The notes: a model not told the origin generated them from the sequence alone. Positions 26,301-38,273 are shown, counted from the stretch's first letter. The stretch is 64,000 bases of DNA from Branchiostoma floridae (GCF_000003815.2 NC_049993.1:8307762-8371761), one strand, 5' to 3'. A program made the numbers and translations.

Positions 26301-29300
26301 TCAGACGTCTTGTATAGGTTGTGTCTCAGGAGGCTTTCTGCTCACCACTGAATGAACTCCAAAAGTAAGACCACATGTGGGCTGGAGAAAAAATCACACA
26401 CCAAAAGATTCCCAAGAATATATTTTTTACGTATTTCAAAGTGTAAATCTTTGTCAATATTTATGATATGCTTCGGACAGATGGCTGTGCTCTAAGTCAG
26501 TTCAATCATGGGCAGATTGCTCGTCTATGTGGATATAGTATAGCCCCGCTCTCTCGGAGTTTGTTGGCATCCCTCGGGCTTCGCCCTCGGGGGATGCCAA
26601 CAAACTCCTTGAGAGGGCGGGGCTATACTATATCCACATAGACTCGCTCCGCCCATGCTTGAACTATTACTTAGATGTGCCCACAAGTGACCTAGTTACA
26701 GAGGAAAGACTCAATAGTGGGGAGTCCAGGACAGTACAGGGTTTTGCCCTGTATTAGGCCATACCAATTTAATTTCTTGGTTCACGGATTTTCAAAAAAA
26801 TAGATAGAGAGAGAGCGACAGGGCGAAAAAAAAAAATTGTAAAATGGTTGGGGTAAAGATAAGGGCTAATCCAAAACATAAGGAATAAAAAGTTTTCAGC
26901 TTGAAAAAAATACAAAAACACCATTACTGTACAGTAACAGAACCTGGTTCGGTGAAAATTACAAAAGTAGTGTCAGTTTTTATGTTCGTCCCATCTTTCA
27001 TGAATGAAAAATATAACTGCAATAACAATGCCCACATTTTAAGGAGCTTATAATATAAAGGCCAATCTGCTGCAGCAGAAAGTTGGTGAATGGTCTCTTT
27101 AATGGTGAAAATTTGCTGAGTGGTAATTTTTATTTTTTATTTTCCAAAAAATAGGAGCGAGCGAATCCGTGAACCAATCAATAAAATTGGTATGGCCTTA
27201 GTACTAGTAGCTTTTGGGTGGAAACACACTTCAAGACTTCAAATCCTGACAGACCTTTGATCACCTTTAGAACTAACTCCATGTAGGGGCTGTTTCCAGA
27301 GGTGGTCTGACTTTCCACATAAAATTCTCCATGGGCAAGGAAACCATGCTAATAAGGGGGAACAGGCAGACCAGCAGGCACTTGGGCAAACAGAGTGTGG
27401 ACAGAGCTTCTTTGTGACCTGTTCATGACCTTATTTTAGTTTCAGTGTAACTGTTATCCCTACCCAACAAAAGAAGTTCAACTCTACTCTACTCTACTAT
27501 TAATATTGTATTCACATTTTCAAAACTTTTCACTTACATTGTAACTGTATATATAAAACATCATTGAGCCTGAGATTTTTTTCAGCTGCTTGGGGATCGC
27601 TCATTTCATCCGTAGAGGTGGTGGAAGATCAAGACATCTGAATGGATGTATGCAATTAACAATAGATAGCAGCTTAAACATTGAGACCCAGAAAAGCTTG
27701 AACAATCATCCCTTTCCTAAGTGTACATTCAGTCAAGTATTTCACAAGCCTAGCATGGTCTACCACAGGCCTGATCCACCACAATGAACCTCCCCAGCAG
27801 CTAGCTCCCTCTAAGTAAACCACAGTGCTTGGCTCAGTGGGCCACAGATTGTATTTCAGGACACCGTGTCATCAACCCCCAGACCACCATGTGACATGTG
27901 AAAGTGATGCAATTCCAGACTGCCTCCTGGGCCATGTGGGCCATTAGTCTGTGTAACACAAACTCCGCTGTCCAGGGCTGTAACTGTTTGGCGGGCTGCT
28001 ATAAGCGAGATTTAATCAGGCTAGTGGGCCATAGAAAACAGGCCAGCTTCCTAGCTCCAGGGACCAGGCAACATGCCCCTTTAGGACAGGCCCTCTCAGT
28101 TAGACCCAATCCTCAAATTTCCTTGAGAGCATGTATGTCCTGGAGTCAAGGAGGTGATGACTAGGAGTCGATGGTCCTAATGCTAAATAGCCTGGTATCC
28201 AAACCCCAGCCTGATCTCATGTATCTATGATCTATCGTGCAGGGGTCTGGCAGGATTTTTGAGGTTGGGGTATGGTATCCAGGCTATAATGCTAAGGCTC
28301 TGGAAGCAGTCTAGCATCCAGGCTAGCCTATTCTGCCCTGGCTTAGAGTACTGTATAAGTTATACTTTGTAATGTACAGCTTGAGCAAAAAAGCAGTAAT
28401 TACACAGTGATAACTCTGTTGACTTAAGATGGCCCAGGGCATATGAGCACTACTTTCAAAGTCCTGTAGGAAAATTGTCTTAACTCCGTCATAAAAGCTT
28501 GAAAATGCCTCAAATCTGGTGTATACGGAAAACACAACTATAGAAATGCAAACATGAGTCATTTATGAAGTTACATACTCTGAATTTTGAGATATTACAA
28601 TTTATTATGATGTATAATTTTTCCAACAAAATGTAGTCTAGAAAACCATTCCCAACGCGCAAATTACATGAAAATTTTTTAGTACATACTGGCATATGTT
28701 CCCTTTCAGAACTAGTGAGATTTATTGAGAAACATGTTCCTGCTCTGTGAAAAATATTGATTTTTTCACATTTGTGCATATAAATTTAGGGTACCTTTTT
28801 CTATAATCACCTTATAACTCAAAACAAAGACCATATACAATATATTCAACTACATCTGAGTGTAGAACAGGACATTTCCAACGATTTAATTTACTTTTCA
28901 AGCATTTTAAGACATTGCTACCGTTTTCTACAAAGGTTTGAAGTTTGTACCATCAATTTTTACCCTGTAAGCCATGTTTTAGTAAATCTGCCCATCACTC
29001 AACGTGACAGGTCGTAATTAGCACCGCCATGGGAAGGAATTAGCTGTAATTTGCACTTGTGCCATGACAAAAGAACCAAGGTTTATTGTTATGCGTAGAC
29101 TAGTCTGTTGGTATAAACAGTTGTTTTGTAGCAAGATTGTTATTATGCTCATAGAACGAGAAAAGTTTCAGTCAATGTTAGAGAATAAGTCTCTCTATTT
29201 ACATTGAAGATGGATTCTACAAGATGCACATCCAGAAAGCCGTATCAAATGTAAAAGTAGGGTTCAAGCGCCACCAACTGGGCCGGGCATTTTGGCCTCA

Positions 29301-32300
29301 CAGCGCGGCTTCGAATCCCTGGTGTCAAGTGACTGTACTATTCGGCAAAACTCAGCAAANNNNNNNNNNNNNNNNNNNNNNNNNNNNNNNNNNNNNNNNN
29401 NNNNNNNNNNNNNNNNNNNNNNNNNNNNNNNNNNNNNNNNNNNNNNNNNNNNNNNNNNNNNNNNNNNNNNNNNNNNNNNNNNNNNNNNNNNNNNNNNNNN
29501 NNNNNNNNNNNNNNNNNNNNNNNNNNNNNNNNNNNNNNNNNNATAAGATAGCATCATTAGCTTGGGAAGGAAGGCGTAGGCCAATGAAACTCCTCACTAA
29601 TACTATATATATTTTATGCTACTGCAAGTTCTGTTTGCAGATGAGTTATATAGCTCATATATTAACCTCCTTGCTCGATACAAAAAGCGTCCTTGACTCA
29701 ATACTGCCAAACTGGGGTATGAAATGACGCGATTTGGTCCAACAATTTTTTCGAACGCACCAGAATAGAACAGAGAGCCAAATTGTGTGCTTTGAGAAGT
29801 AAAACATAATACGGGTTGCTATAGTTTGCATGAAATAGTGTATAAAACTGACCATGAGAACAACAAATCATTAGAGAATACTATGCAATCTACAGCCATA
29901 ATGATTCTGGCCTGTCGCCATGTTTGTTATCATTACTGATTAGAATGTTTGTTTAGGGCTGTCAGAGTAAAATTGCCCATGATGAAAAGAAATGCATGTT
30001 TAGTATACTTCGATGTGTAAACTTTCGTAGAAAAACGTGAAAAAAAGTGACATTGGTCTCCTCCTTCTATATTTCCCCCAAGACAATTGTACAAAAGTTG
30101 TGTTATTTGGAGGTTGGTCCAGACAGACAACCATACATATGATCTAGGCCGACAAAGGAAAATAACCACACTAATTCAACTCGTATGTTCTTTTCTTTTT
30201 ATAGCTAGAATCCTGTGCTTCCCTTATCAGAAACGCCCATGTTGGTGAAATGCCCTTTCCCCGGCCGTTATATTGGGCAAAAAAGTCTGGTCATTTAGGG
30301 CAAGGAGTTTATATAGAAATATATAGGGTGTCTTCTATTTAATGTGTTTATGTTGTGCTGTGCTCTTTTGCAGTTTACTTGAAGCACTTCAAGTATGATG
30401 CATAACATTTTTGATAAATGTTTTTAGAGCAGCGGGAGTGGTTAAAACTTTCAGAAGCATGTCAAATACTTCAAACATCTATCTGAGTATGAGATTGTGA
30501 TTTTTTCCCCATCTTTTGTATGGGTTAGATTGTAGTTCTCCCTGGTTGTGAAGAAGGTACTTTTTGTTTGTCGTTCACACCCGGGCAGAGACAAAAGACC
30601 AGACTACACATAGTGATACGCCGTGGCAAATACAACTTTTACAATGGCTGCCCTGCTGAAATTTAGGATTGAACAAAGGAGCTTCCATTTTGCTCAGCTG
30701 TGATTAACAAACTCAAAAGTGTCATATTTAAGTGTGAAATTTATGGTTAAAGAAAATGAATCAATAAGAATAAAGAAATGACGATTAGAAAATAGATTGA
30801 AAGTTAATCCAAGCGCGTGCATTCCCATATCCCCATTCAGCGTTTCACAGATGTGTATTGTTTCTTGTTTTGCCGAAATCATTAGTGGCCATGAACCAGT
30901 ATTCTGTATGAATAAACACACGACTGTCTTGTCCTTCCCTTTGCACTTCCTCAGATTTTAGAAATTGAGTGCGAGCAATTACCTCACCAGGACAGATTAG
31001 CGCCTGATTGGGATGCAAAGTGAAGGCGGGACACTGGGCGGCAATTATCACTCAAACTACTGCATATTTACAAGCTATATGCTGGCACTTGGCTCATTTC
31101 AATATCCAAGTACCTAATAATCATATTTAAATGAGATATCTGGCAAGGCAAGCCTGGGCAATCTTAAGTGAATGGAGAATACTATAACACTCAAAACTGG
31201 TAACTCCAGAGAAGCCATCATTGACATTCTATCATCACATAAGGCTGGTTTCAGATATGCAACTGAGCTCAGCTGTGTCCTCCTCTGAAAGGAATTAACA
31301 TCATTCTGAGAATCTGATCCTCCCCAAGGAGACTAGTGTCATTCTTGTTCCACTGTCTGCCTCAGGGCTATGAGCCCTTTTTTCTGACTTCTACAATGTG
31401 TATCTGACAAACAATTAGCAATTCTTAGATCTGTTTGGTCCCCAAAATTAGTACCGGTAAGTATATTTTGTAGATCTTTACATATTGAGTTCAATACTAA
31501 GAAATATTCTAGATTGTTCCTCTGAGTTGAGTCAGGTGGGCCAGTCTCACTGCCCGGCATGTAACGTTATACCAGGAACTGGGTGTACATTTATACCTAC
31601 TAGCTGCTGAAGCTGTTATCTCCAATTGGACACGCCTTGACCTGTCACTGCTCACTGCTGGAAGTAGTTAATGGTTAACTTTTAAGCAGATGTACAGATC
31701 TGGTTCAGTCTCAGTGTATTCAGTGCTTTTAAATGTTTTTGGAAGTTAATACACTTTCTAGGGGTTTGCCTCTTTCAATGTGGTGACTTATAAGTAATTC
31801 GTAGTACAATTCTCTAAGATAGTTTTACTAAAATTGCAAACACATGATTGTGCCAGGTCCTTACATCTGCTTGAACATTAGAACTTTGACTCCTAGAGGA
31901 TACAAGTGGTGGGGATCAAGATATCTGAATGGTTGAACTTAACTATTTGACCCCAAAGTCAGTAACTGTTTTCAGCATGTAGAACACATCTTAATGATGT
32001 ATGAGTAAATGTGGACATTTATGCAAGATTTTTGACACCACAACCTTATCATCCTAGTAGACATTACCTTAAATTTACTTGGCAATTCAAAACTGAGCAT
32101 CTAACCATTGCTTCATTACATCCCAAGGCAGATTTGCAGAAACATTCAATCTTATATCATCTGATATTTTCCTCATTTTGTAGTTGACTACTTTAGTACT
32201 TAATTGGAAAATGTAGCACATACTGTATAAAAGACACACAAGGGGGGAGATGGTAATTCTGGCCTCAACAGGCCAAAGCTCTAATCTCTCATCGCCTAAC

Positions 32301-35300
32301 ACAAAACAGATGTAGCTACACGTAACTATAGATCTACAATGATCCATCTTTTGTGGAACATAGATAGACACATTTAATATTGGCCCTAGATAGACCTGTA
32401 TATAAGCCTAGGGAAACTTCTCATGTGGAATACTATTTAAGCAAATTGGGGAAATGATCACCATCATTAAAATATTCAATCTGATCAATCTTAATGATCA
32501 ATCTTCAAGTTTACTTCTTCCTATGACCAAAGATACTAATGAAAACAATAGATCTCTTGTTTCTCTATGATACAAAGTAACTCTGTGCATACATATGCTG
32601 TTAAATGCAACTTTATAGTAATCGGTGTGAATGAGGACAAAGTGGGTTAGAGGTTAATTCTTTGATAACAATAATTTAGTTTTGTGATGACTTTTGAGTC
32701 TACTAGTACATCTTTACCATCTGCCTGAAAGTGTTCTGTAGGGTTTTCTCTCTGTCAGAGGCTAAGTGAGGTCACATCATCACTCACATGGGACTCTGAT
32801 ACAAATCTATCTGTCACGGCTTGTTATACACGGAATCAGGACGACTTGGACCATTACTAACTCGGCCCATTGAAAATCTGGTCAACTCGGACCACGGTCG
32901 ACCCCCCTGGTCAACTCGGACCACCCATGTACAAGTCGGACCAAATTACTTATCTTTTGAAAAAAAAAATTGACATTTCTTGGTACATTTGTACTAGTAT
33001 TATAAAGATTGTCCCCAGCTGTTACTATTAGAACTTCAGAAGTCTCCTGGTCATACAGAGTGGCGGTCCTTTGATCTAGTATCATATGTGCCGCGGGCGC
33101 CGGCGATATTAAAACAAAGTGGACACGGTCGGCTTGAAAAAAAATTCTTAATTAGCAATTAATCTTCAACAAGAATGACTCATTCCCTGATCAATACCCA
33201 CATCTTATTTGTCTAAAGCTATTCCGAAGAGCAAGAAATGATAAAGTTTACTACTGTCCTCTATTAGAAGCGCCTCACATATATCCACGTGTCCACACAC
33301 ACTGCGTATTTTGGGGTCAATGACCTAATGTGCGCTGCATGGAATGTTCCGAAAAGTTCCGATGAATTACACAATCCAATCAATCCAACCTACAGTTTTC
33401 TCATTTCAGAGTATATACATATGAAACTAGTGTTGGGGATAACATTTTCGAAAAAAAGTCAATGAAATAGCTGTCGGGGGGGATGGTCCGAGTTGTCCCG
33501 GCAGATGGGCCGAGTTGACTGGTCCGAGTTGGTAATGGTCCGAGTCGTCCGACATTCGTTATACACTAATGCTTATTAAGTAAATACAAACAGCAGGGAA
33601 TAGCTTCTGTTTTAGCCAGGGCAAGACTTCAAGCATGAGTAATAGTGTATATAACTAAATATGATAGCCCTTAGGTATAATTAAGGGGTAATGACCTGAC
33701 CCGACTGTGAAGTGCGAATATGGTGTCATAAGGCCTGGTCCTTTGTTATAAGCACCAAATAAAGCCAACAAATGAGTGAAGCGAACAAGGGGTGGTTTTA
33801 TAAGGTGGTAATAGCAAAGGACCAGGCCTTATGACACCATACACAATGAGAAACAGGTGGGTCATTAACATATTTAGCATATAGCCTACTGAAAATGACA
33901 CATTCAAGAGATACAAATTCCAATAGAATTTGTATCTCTTGAATGTAATAAATACAAACTTTAAAGTTTATCTGTGTTGGTAGAAGTCATTATTGAACTA
34001 GTTAAATTGTAATTTCCAACACACCCAAATTTTCGACTGAACAGCTCCAGCTGCTGTGACATCACGTTATGCAGATTGAACACGTGACGCAATACGCAGT
34101 GGATCATAGGGTTCAGGTTCCCTGAGCACAGACGCTCGAGTTCAACAACCTCAGAACTTTCCCAACATATTCACATAGAATCACCGGGTCATTCGGTTTC
34201 ACTGGACAAAGTTAAAATCTTGGACATAGAGCCAAACTTTTTTGCTAGAGAGATCAAAGAAGCCATCTACATCAGAGCTTTACAACCATCCCTGAACAGA
34301 GATGGTGGGCGCTATAGTAGTTTAGTTAAATACTGCACACTTTTGATGGAATATACCTAGAACATACATAAGACCAAAGGTAGAACATACTACGACCGGT
34401 TCATAGGAGGGAATTTGCGCGACATATGATGATTCCCCTAGGACAGTAGCCTAGGATAGTTTTCGGTTCACACAAACCCACTGCGACTCTCATGGCGCAC
34501 CACAACACATCACACTGCAGCGCACAGCCGTGAACCCTGGTGACCAGACGAGTGTGGCGTGGGTTGAATTAAGGGTGGGAAAGGTCTCAGGCATTCGCAT
34601 ATGACCCCTGACCTACTGCAAAGCGAAAGTGGGCTGCCTACGACATCGGCACATTCAGTGATGCCGCAAACTGCCCAATGTCTGTCGTACGCCCAACCCT
34701 GGAGGCAACACGTGACACGTAATGCCGCTGTGCGTCACGGGGGCTGTTTACACGGACAAGCGTCACGCGCTGCTCATCAATCGCCATAGGACAGATTGCA
34801 GTTTCCACACGATGTGTGGAGTTTCCACACAATGTGTGGGGTTTCCACACGATGTGTGCAGGTTTCCACACAATGTGTGGAGTTTCCACACGATGTGTGG
34901 AGTTTCCACACGACGTGTGGAGTTTCCACACGATGTGTGCAGGTTTCCACACGACGTGTGGAATCTCCACACGACGTGTGGAATCTCCACACATCGTGTG
35001 GAAACTACACACATCGTGTGGAAACCCCACACATCGTGTGATAGAATTTCTGTTTTTAACTGAGAACATGTTCGTACTAATTGCAGCGGGTTGAAAAATG
35101 TATAGCTTGTAGAATCGTATTCTACTTTAGTGTCGATTGTGTTGCCGAAAGTCAGACGTTGTTGTTTATATATCTGATTGTATCATATTCACAACAGCCA
35201 TGTGATGTGCAGTATACCTTGACAGAGTACAGCACCAAGGTCCCAAAAATCAGCAACAAGACGATGCAGAAGAAACAAAGTTTTGATGAGGTCACTGTCC

Positions 35301-35322
35301 GTCTCCTCTGTCGACTCGCCAT
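20349..35322 (-). CDS. NXPE-family protein (neurexophilin-like plus PC-esterase domains)
   Basis: Inferred exons on the minus strand: 35322-35218, 22339-21723, 21419-21358, 21163-20349; together 1599 nt in frame, 532 residues, about the usual NXPE length. Exon 1 gives a type II signal anchor (start MASRQRRR, then hydrophobic LCFFCIVLLLIFGTLVLYSV), so a Golgi/secretory location is expected. Exon 2 is the neurexophilin-like domain (WEGQVNIVVKLVHP, several Cys). The last exon is the NXPE C-terminal esterase-like domain with the GDS motif (LHFMGDSTIRQWYEHF) and a late D..H motif (DRIHP), so the predicted catalytic residues are present. Weak points: the 12.9 kb first intron contains a gap, the exon 2 acceptor may lie 5 nt further out (22344), and the exon 4 acceptor is chosen by frame. 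A hidden extra exon cannot be excluded. Substrate unknown. Confidence 0.8.
22386..22485. other. Assembly gap (100 N)
   Basis: 100 N directly outside the left arm of the 22486/34316 inverted repeat, at the place where the right arm has its palindromic minisatellite. The gap may conceal a similar array. Confidence 0.99.
22486..22985 (-). repeat. Left arm of ~0.5 kb inverted repeat in NXPE intron 1
   Basis: Reverse complement of 34316-34802 with high identity (shared blocks around CCTAGGGGAATCATCATATG and CTACCTTTGGTCTT). Non-coding, since the ORF across it is just mirrored in the other arm. The outer end is cut by the gap at 22386-22485. Confidence 0.85.
22986..24136. other. NXPE intron 1, unremarkable part
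   Basis: No exon, RNA gene or structured repeat that I can support; short ORFs here lack recognisable domains. Confidence 0.5.
24137..24430 (-). mobile_element. 5S-rRNA-derived Deu-type SINE
   Basis: Read on the minus strand, about 24430-24310 follows 5S rRNA: GGCCACGTGGCGCG, GATCTCGGAAGTTAAGCA (box A region) and AGTACTTGGATGGGAG (box C region), diverged elsewhere. It continues into a body with a Deu-like core (CTTCCGGGAGGGACGTAAAA) and ends in an ATT-repeat tail. A 5S promoter, Deu core and simple tail is the organisation known for SINE3/AmnSINE-type elements. It is too diverged and too long to be a 5S gene. Confidence 0.8.
24799..25007. mobile_element. Hairpin MITE, Mutator-like ends
   Basis: The two halves are inverted copies of about 90 bp, with ends ACTCTCCAAGCAGAGGTT and complement. 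The flanks ATCCTGGTGT and ATCCTGATGT look like a 10-bp target duplication with one change. The end resembles that of the element at 52241-52400. Confidence 0.7.
25621..25672. repeat. Short hairpin, ~20-bp stem
   Basis: AAGTTAGTTAGAGCACCTCT pairs with the following inverse copy around a loop of about 9 nt. Related words (CTCTAACCAACG) recur near 25735, so it is probably part of a decayed MITE. Confidence 0.6.
26500..26667. mobile_element. Palindromic hairpin MITE
   Basis: Arms of roughly 75 bp pair almost completely (for example GGATATAGTATAGCCCCGCT and its inverse, then GTTTGTTGGCATCCC). The centre is TCGGGCTTCGCCCTCGG. Non-coding. Confidence 0.75.
26757..27197. mobile_element. PIF/Harbinger-like MITE (TTA target site)
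   Basis: Starts GGCCATACCAATTTAATTT, ends with its near-perfect inverse, and is flanked by TTA on both sides, the three-base target typical of Harbinger elements. The inner part of the repeat carries TTGGTTCACGGATT. 441 bp, no transposase. Confidence 0.8.
27201..32838. other. NXPE intron 1, long stretch without recognised genes
   Basis: About 5.6 kb of AT-rich DNA including the gap at 29360-29542. No ORF with a recognisable domain and no convincing splice-flanked exon. A tRNA-like B-box word near 29315 is too weak to call. Some short direct and inverted words around 28195-28330 suggest old repeats. Confidence 0.5.
29360..29542. other. Assembly gap (183 N)
   Basis: 183 consecutive N within NXPE intron 1. 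Confidence 0.99.
32839..33550. mobile_element. MITE-like element with ~30-bp inverted ends
   Basis: The left end GGACGACTTGGACCATTACT matches the inverse of the right end (GGACGACTCGGACCATTACC). Subterminal repeats of AACTCGGACC occur on both sides. About 712 bp; target duplication not resolved and superfamily unknown. Confidence 0.7.
33680..33873. mobile_element. MITE with inverted ends, related half-copies nearby
   Basis: TATGGTGTCATAAGGCCTGG is repeated inversely across a ~100-bp centre, with outer ends TAATGACC. A half-copy starts near 35412 (TTAATGACTCGCCCCGAGG) and a shorter trace is at 42155-42215 in gene C, so it is a dispersed family. Confidence 0.7.
33901..33945. repeat. Perfect 20-bp hairpin, 5-nt loop
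   Basis: CATTCAAGAGATACAAATTC, loop CAATA, then the exact inverse. The stem has no mismatch and no hairpin of this kind was found elsewhere in the window. Could be a small palindromic element or a structured RNA; nothing else supports a gene. Confidence 0.7.
34316..34802 (+). repeat. Right arm of ~0.5 kb inverted repeat in NXPE intron 1
   Basis: Inverse copy of 22486-22985. Its outer end joins directly to the palindromic minisatellite at 34801-35042. With the left arm it brackets about 11.3 kb. Confidence 0.85.
34801..35042. repeat. Array of palindromic ~20-bp units
   Basis: Twelve units of the form TTTCCACACGATGTGTGGAG, each close to an inverted repeat (CCACAC..GTGTGG). The first eight read one way and the last three or four read the other way (CCACACATCGTGTGGAAAC), so the whole array can fold on itself around 34965-34985. 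ORFs in all frames across it come from the repetition. Confidence 0.9.
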
Positions 35323-36238
35323 TCTCCTGAAGGAAAAAGTGCAAATAAGGACCATTCGCTATTTTATGTCTAAGAGGATGTGTCGTCACGGATGTTGCAT
35401 GTTAATTAAAGGTTAATGACTCGCCCCGAGGTATATATGGTGTCATAACGCCTTGTCCTTTGCTATAACCACCGAATAAAGCCCAGAGTTGCAATAAAAG
35501 TACTCTACTCACCAAGATGACGACACAAAGCGACGTGTCACAGTGCCTACACAACATATTGCAAGTTATCTCGATTCGTAAACATACCAGTGCTTCTATA
35601 TGTGCCCTTTGATTGGATGTGGCAAGAAGCTGTGATATAGGTTATAAGATAGAGTTCCACGACCTCATACTTTCGTGAATTAATATGAACCGTTATGACC
35701 GATACATATTGCTGTCGTATGTTGTAATCACGCGTATTTATTTGGACTTGACTTTGAATTGGACTTGACTTTGAATCTATCTATATTCTTTGAAATTCGT
35801 AGTGACATATAAAACATATTGCTTCGTGTTATCTTGGTGTCGTTTGGTACATATGGTACTTTAGACTTTACCATGTCTAGCAGTGGTGCTTGACCAAATC
35901 AACGTTTACTGTAATCTGTTACAGTTTAGGTGTTGATATCGTTCCATGTAACAATCCGGTCATTACGACTTATATCATCAAGTCGTTGCTGTTAATTTAG
36001 CCAAAAGGTTTAGTTGTGACCTGTTGAACATGCTTGTATCAGGCGCTAGTGAAGTTTTGTAGTGCATTGAAAAGTATTTGGGTGAAAAAGAAAACAATCA
36101 TTTGAATAGCGGTACAAAGTTCATGAATCAGAGTTGGGTTTTTGACGGTAGGTTGTTAGCTCCGCCATATTGACGCTCAGGTATTTGCAAGTTAACTAGT
36201 GGTCCAGAAACACATACCTTTGCCAAATAAGCCTTTAT
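35323..36238. other. 5' flank of NXPE gene
   Basis: Upstream of the NXPE start codon on the minus strand. Contains the half-copy of the 33680 MITE (about 35405-35475) and otherwise nothing recognised. Likely holds the NXPE promoter. Confidence 0.45.
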
Positions 36239-36502
36239 TCAAGACTTTAATGTCTCATTCATAACGAACTGCTCGTACCACTGCCGTATGGTGGAGTCTC
36301 CCATGAAATGCAGCTTCTTTCCCCTCAGACATGTTCTAGTCCTACATTCTGATTGGTTGGAGAAGTGTCTGTTGCGACAGACTAGCGAGTTCCAGACTTT
36401 TCCTTCATAGAATCCAGAGATCTGCGGTGTCGGAAGTCCCGGCATGCACCGCGTGCGTTTGGCCAGATGGCCCAGCCCTGTTTGCAAGGAGGAATAGTAC
36501 AT
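36239..36502 (-). pseudogene. Fragment of a second NXPE gene (start of C-terminal domain)
   Basis: Reads QTGLGHLAKRTRCMPGLPTP through CLRGKKLHFMGDSTIRQWYEQF, closely matching the start of the last exon of the NXPE gene downstream, then loses similarity and stops within a few codons (MNETLKS). The rest of the esterase domain, including the D..H motif, is absent nearby. It is a truncated duplicate, or one exon of a gene broken by rearrangement. Confidence 0.75.
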
Positions 36503-37774
36503 TCATCCACAGCGTGAATTCCCCAGGGACGGACAAGCACATTAAATTTGACCGATATGTTAGTAATTGACCTCGGCTGACTTGAACTGTAACATTTTCG
36601 TTACCGTCTGACCCTCCGTTACCATGGCAACGGCCGCCTAGACCGTTCCCTATGCTTAAGTATAGGACTTAGTGCGGTCTAAAGCCCGCTGGACCCCCCC
36701 CCCCCCCTTTTCCGCCCTAAAAAAGACAAACCCCCAACCCCAATCACTCAGAACGGTAGAATGTGGTCTGGCAAGCTCCTTATAACAGAAAAAGTCAACC
36801 AGAATATCAAATTTGTTGAGATAATGAGACCAATTAGCGGCCCCTCAGATAGTCCTTGTACAGTGCCGACACCTGTGCTAGGCGCCAAAGTGCAAAGTTG
36901 GCCATATCTCAGGAACCATTTGGATTTCTGCTCTAAAATTTGGTACGGTTTTGTATCTTGACTAGTTTTATTGTATGAACGTAAAGAAATCCAAGGTCAA
37001 GTTGGCTTACGGTCTCATAACACAGTATTTATCCGCGACCCCCGTCCCCAAAAGTAGTTCGGGTTAAAATAGTGCATCGCGGTACTTGCAAAGGCCGTAT
37101 TCATTCTTCCGTGCACGACAGCGAGGTGGAATCTGTGGTGAATAGTAGAGGAATACATCGGTGTTCATACTGTATAAGTTGGATTACGTCGCTTTTTCGG
37201 CCGGCGGGAATTTGCGCCTTGATATGTTACCGGCACTTCCTGTTCGCCGCCTGCAGTTCCATGACCTCCGCTGGGGGTCAAATCAAAGTGTCTGTTATAG
37301 AAAAACGAGCCGGCAAATCTATGCTCATCTTCAGATATTTTGTAGCTTGTACCCTCAACTTCAACATACTAAATTCTTGTGAATTGTATCTGCACCCTAC
37401 TATAGGTTTTGAGTCGTCGAACCACCTCACTTTGGGGTCCTTAACCATGTATATCCCCATACCCGAAAAACTGTGTTCTGAGACCTTAACATTACGCGCA
37501 TTTGGTTGTACTGATTAGTGAATTTTCAGTGGTGTTTATTTCCCTTTCCTACAGGAGAGAAGGGTCCTTATAACTATGTCATGATAACACTGGACTATTC
37601 TCACTACAGAGAATGACATGGACATGGCACAAGTACAAGTTTTCATTGCGTTTTGATGGTGAAAATCATGATGATGATTTTGGTTGAAAGGAATTTTCGA
37701 AAGTTAGATTTTGAATCAAATATAGGCTTTTATTACTTATAAAGCACATAAGACAGGGTTTGATATTTTTACTG
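36503..37774. other. Intergenic NXPE fragment to gene C
   Basis: No supported gene. A 148-codon ORF at 37072-37518 on the plus strand has no recognisable domain or splice context and is probably chance. A run of about 14 C lies near 36695. Confidence 0.45.
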
Positions 37775-38273
37775 CAAAGACGATGACGACACACCGCGAA
37801 GTGAAAAACGTCCCCTAGCTTTTGGATATGGATTGATCAAATATTTACGTTGATTTGTCCTTTTTGTATTAGTGGTTCCTCCCGTTCCCTAAGTCCGTTT
37901 ACTTCAAATTTCATTGATTGACGATCTTTAGGACCTGAGTGATAAAATTGACATATTCAGTGTTTTGTAGGGCTTTTGCGCAGTTAGTACTTCCCCTTAG
38001 AACATGTATAACTCTACATATCATGTGCCGACATACCAAAGAGAACAATACCGGAGGGTGAGGTGTTCGCTATGTTTATTTGAGAGTTATGGTTAATGAT
38101 TAACCTAAATTCATCACCACTAGTGGCCCGGTGTCACCGCACAGGCGCACTGCGCGGACTCTAGGAGGAAGTTACACCTGAAAAATAAGTTCCCCTGTCG
38201 AACAAACGTCCCTGCATGTTAGTACCATAGCGTCTCACTGATTAGAAATGTAACATACTCGACTGAAGTCACC
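37775..38273 (+). promoter_or_regulatory. Gene C 5' flank, shared with gene D
   Basis: About 500 bp immediately upstream of the gene C ATG aligns with 50425-50927 before gene D (shared blocks GTGAAAAACGTCC, TACGTTGATTTGTCCTTT, GCGCACTGCGCGGACTC, CGAAGTCACCATG-type start context). Probable duplicated promoter and 5' UTR; the transcription start was not located. Confidence 0.5.

Noticed and set aside
29270-29345. Possible tRNA-derived SINE head (TTCGAATCCC near 29315)
   Set aside because: Only a B-box-like word is visible, no convincing A box, and the 3' part is lost in the N gap.
34638-35094. Overlapping ORFs on both strands with HTMCG/HTSCGN repeats
   Set aside because: They arise from the palindromic 20-bp array; all frames stay open because of the repeat.
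37072-37518. 148-codon plus-strand ORF
   Set aside because: No domain, no signal peptide, no splice partners and mixed composition; likely chance.
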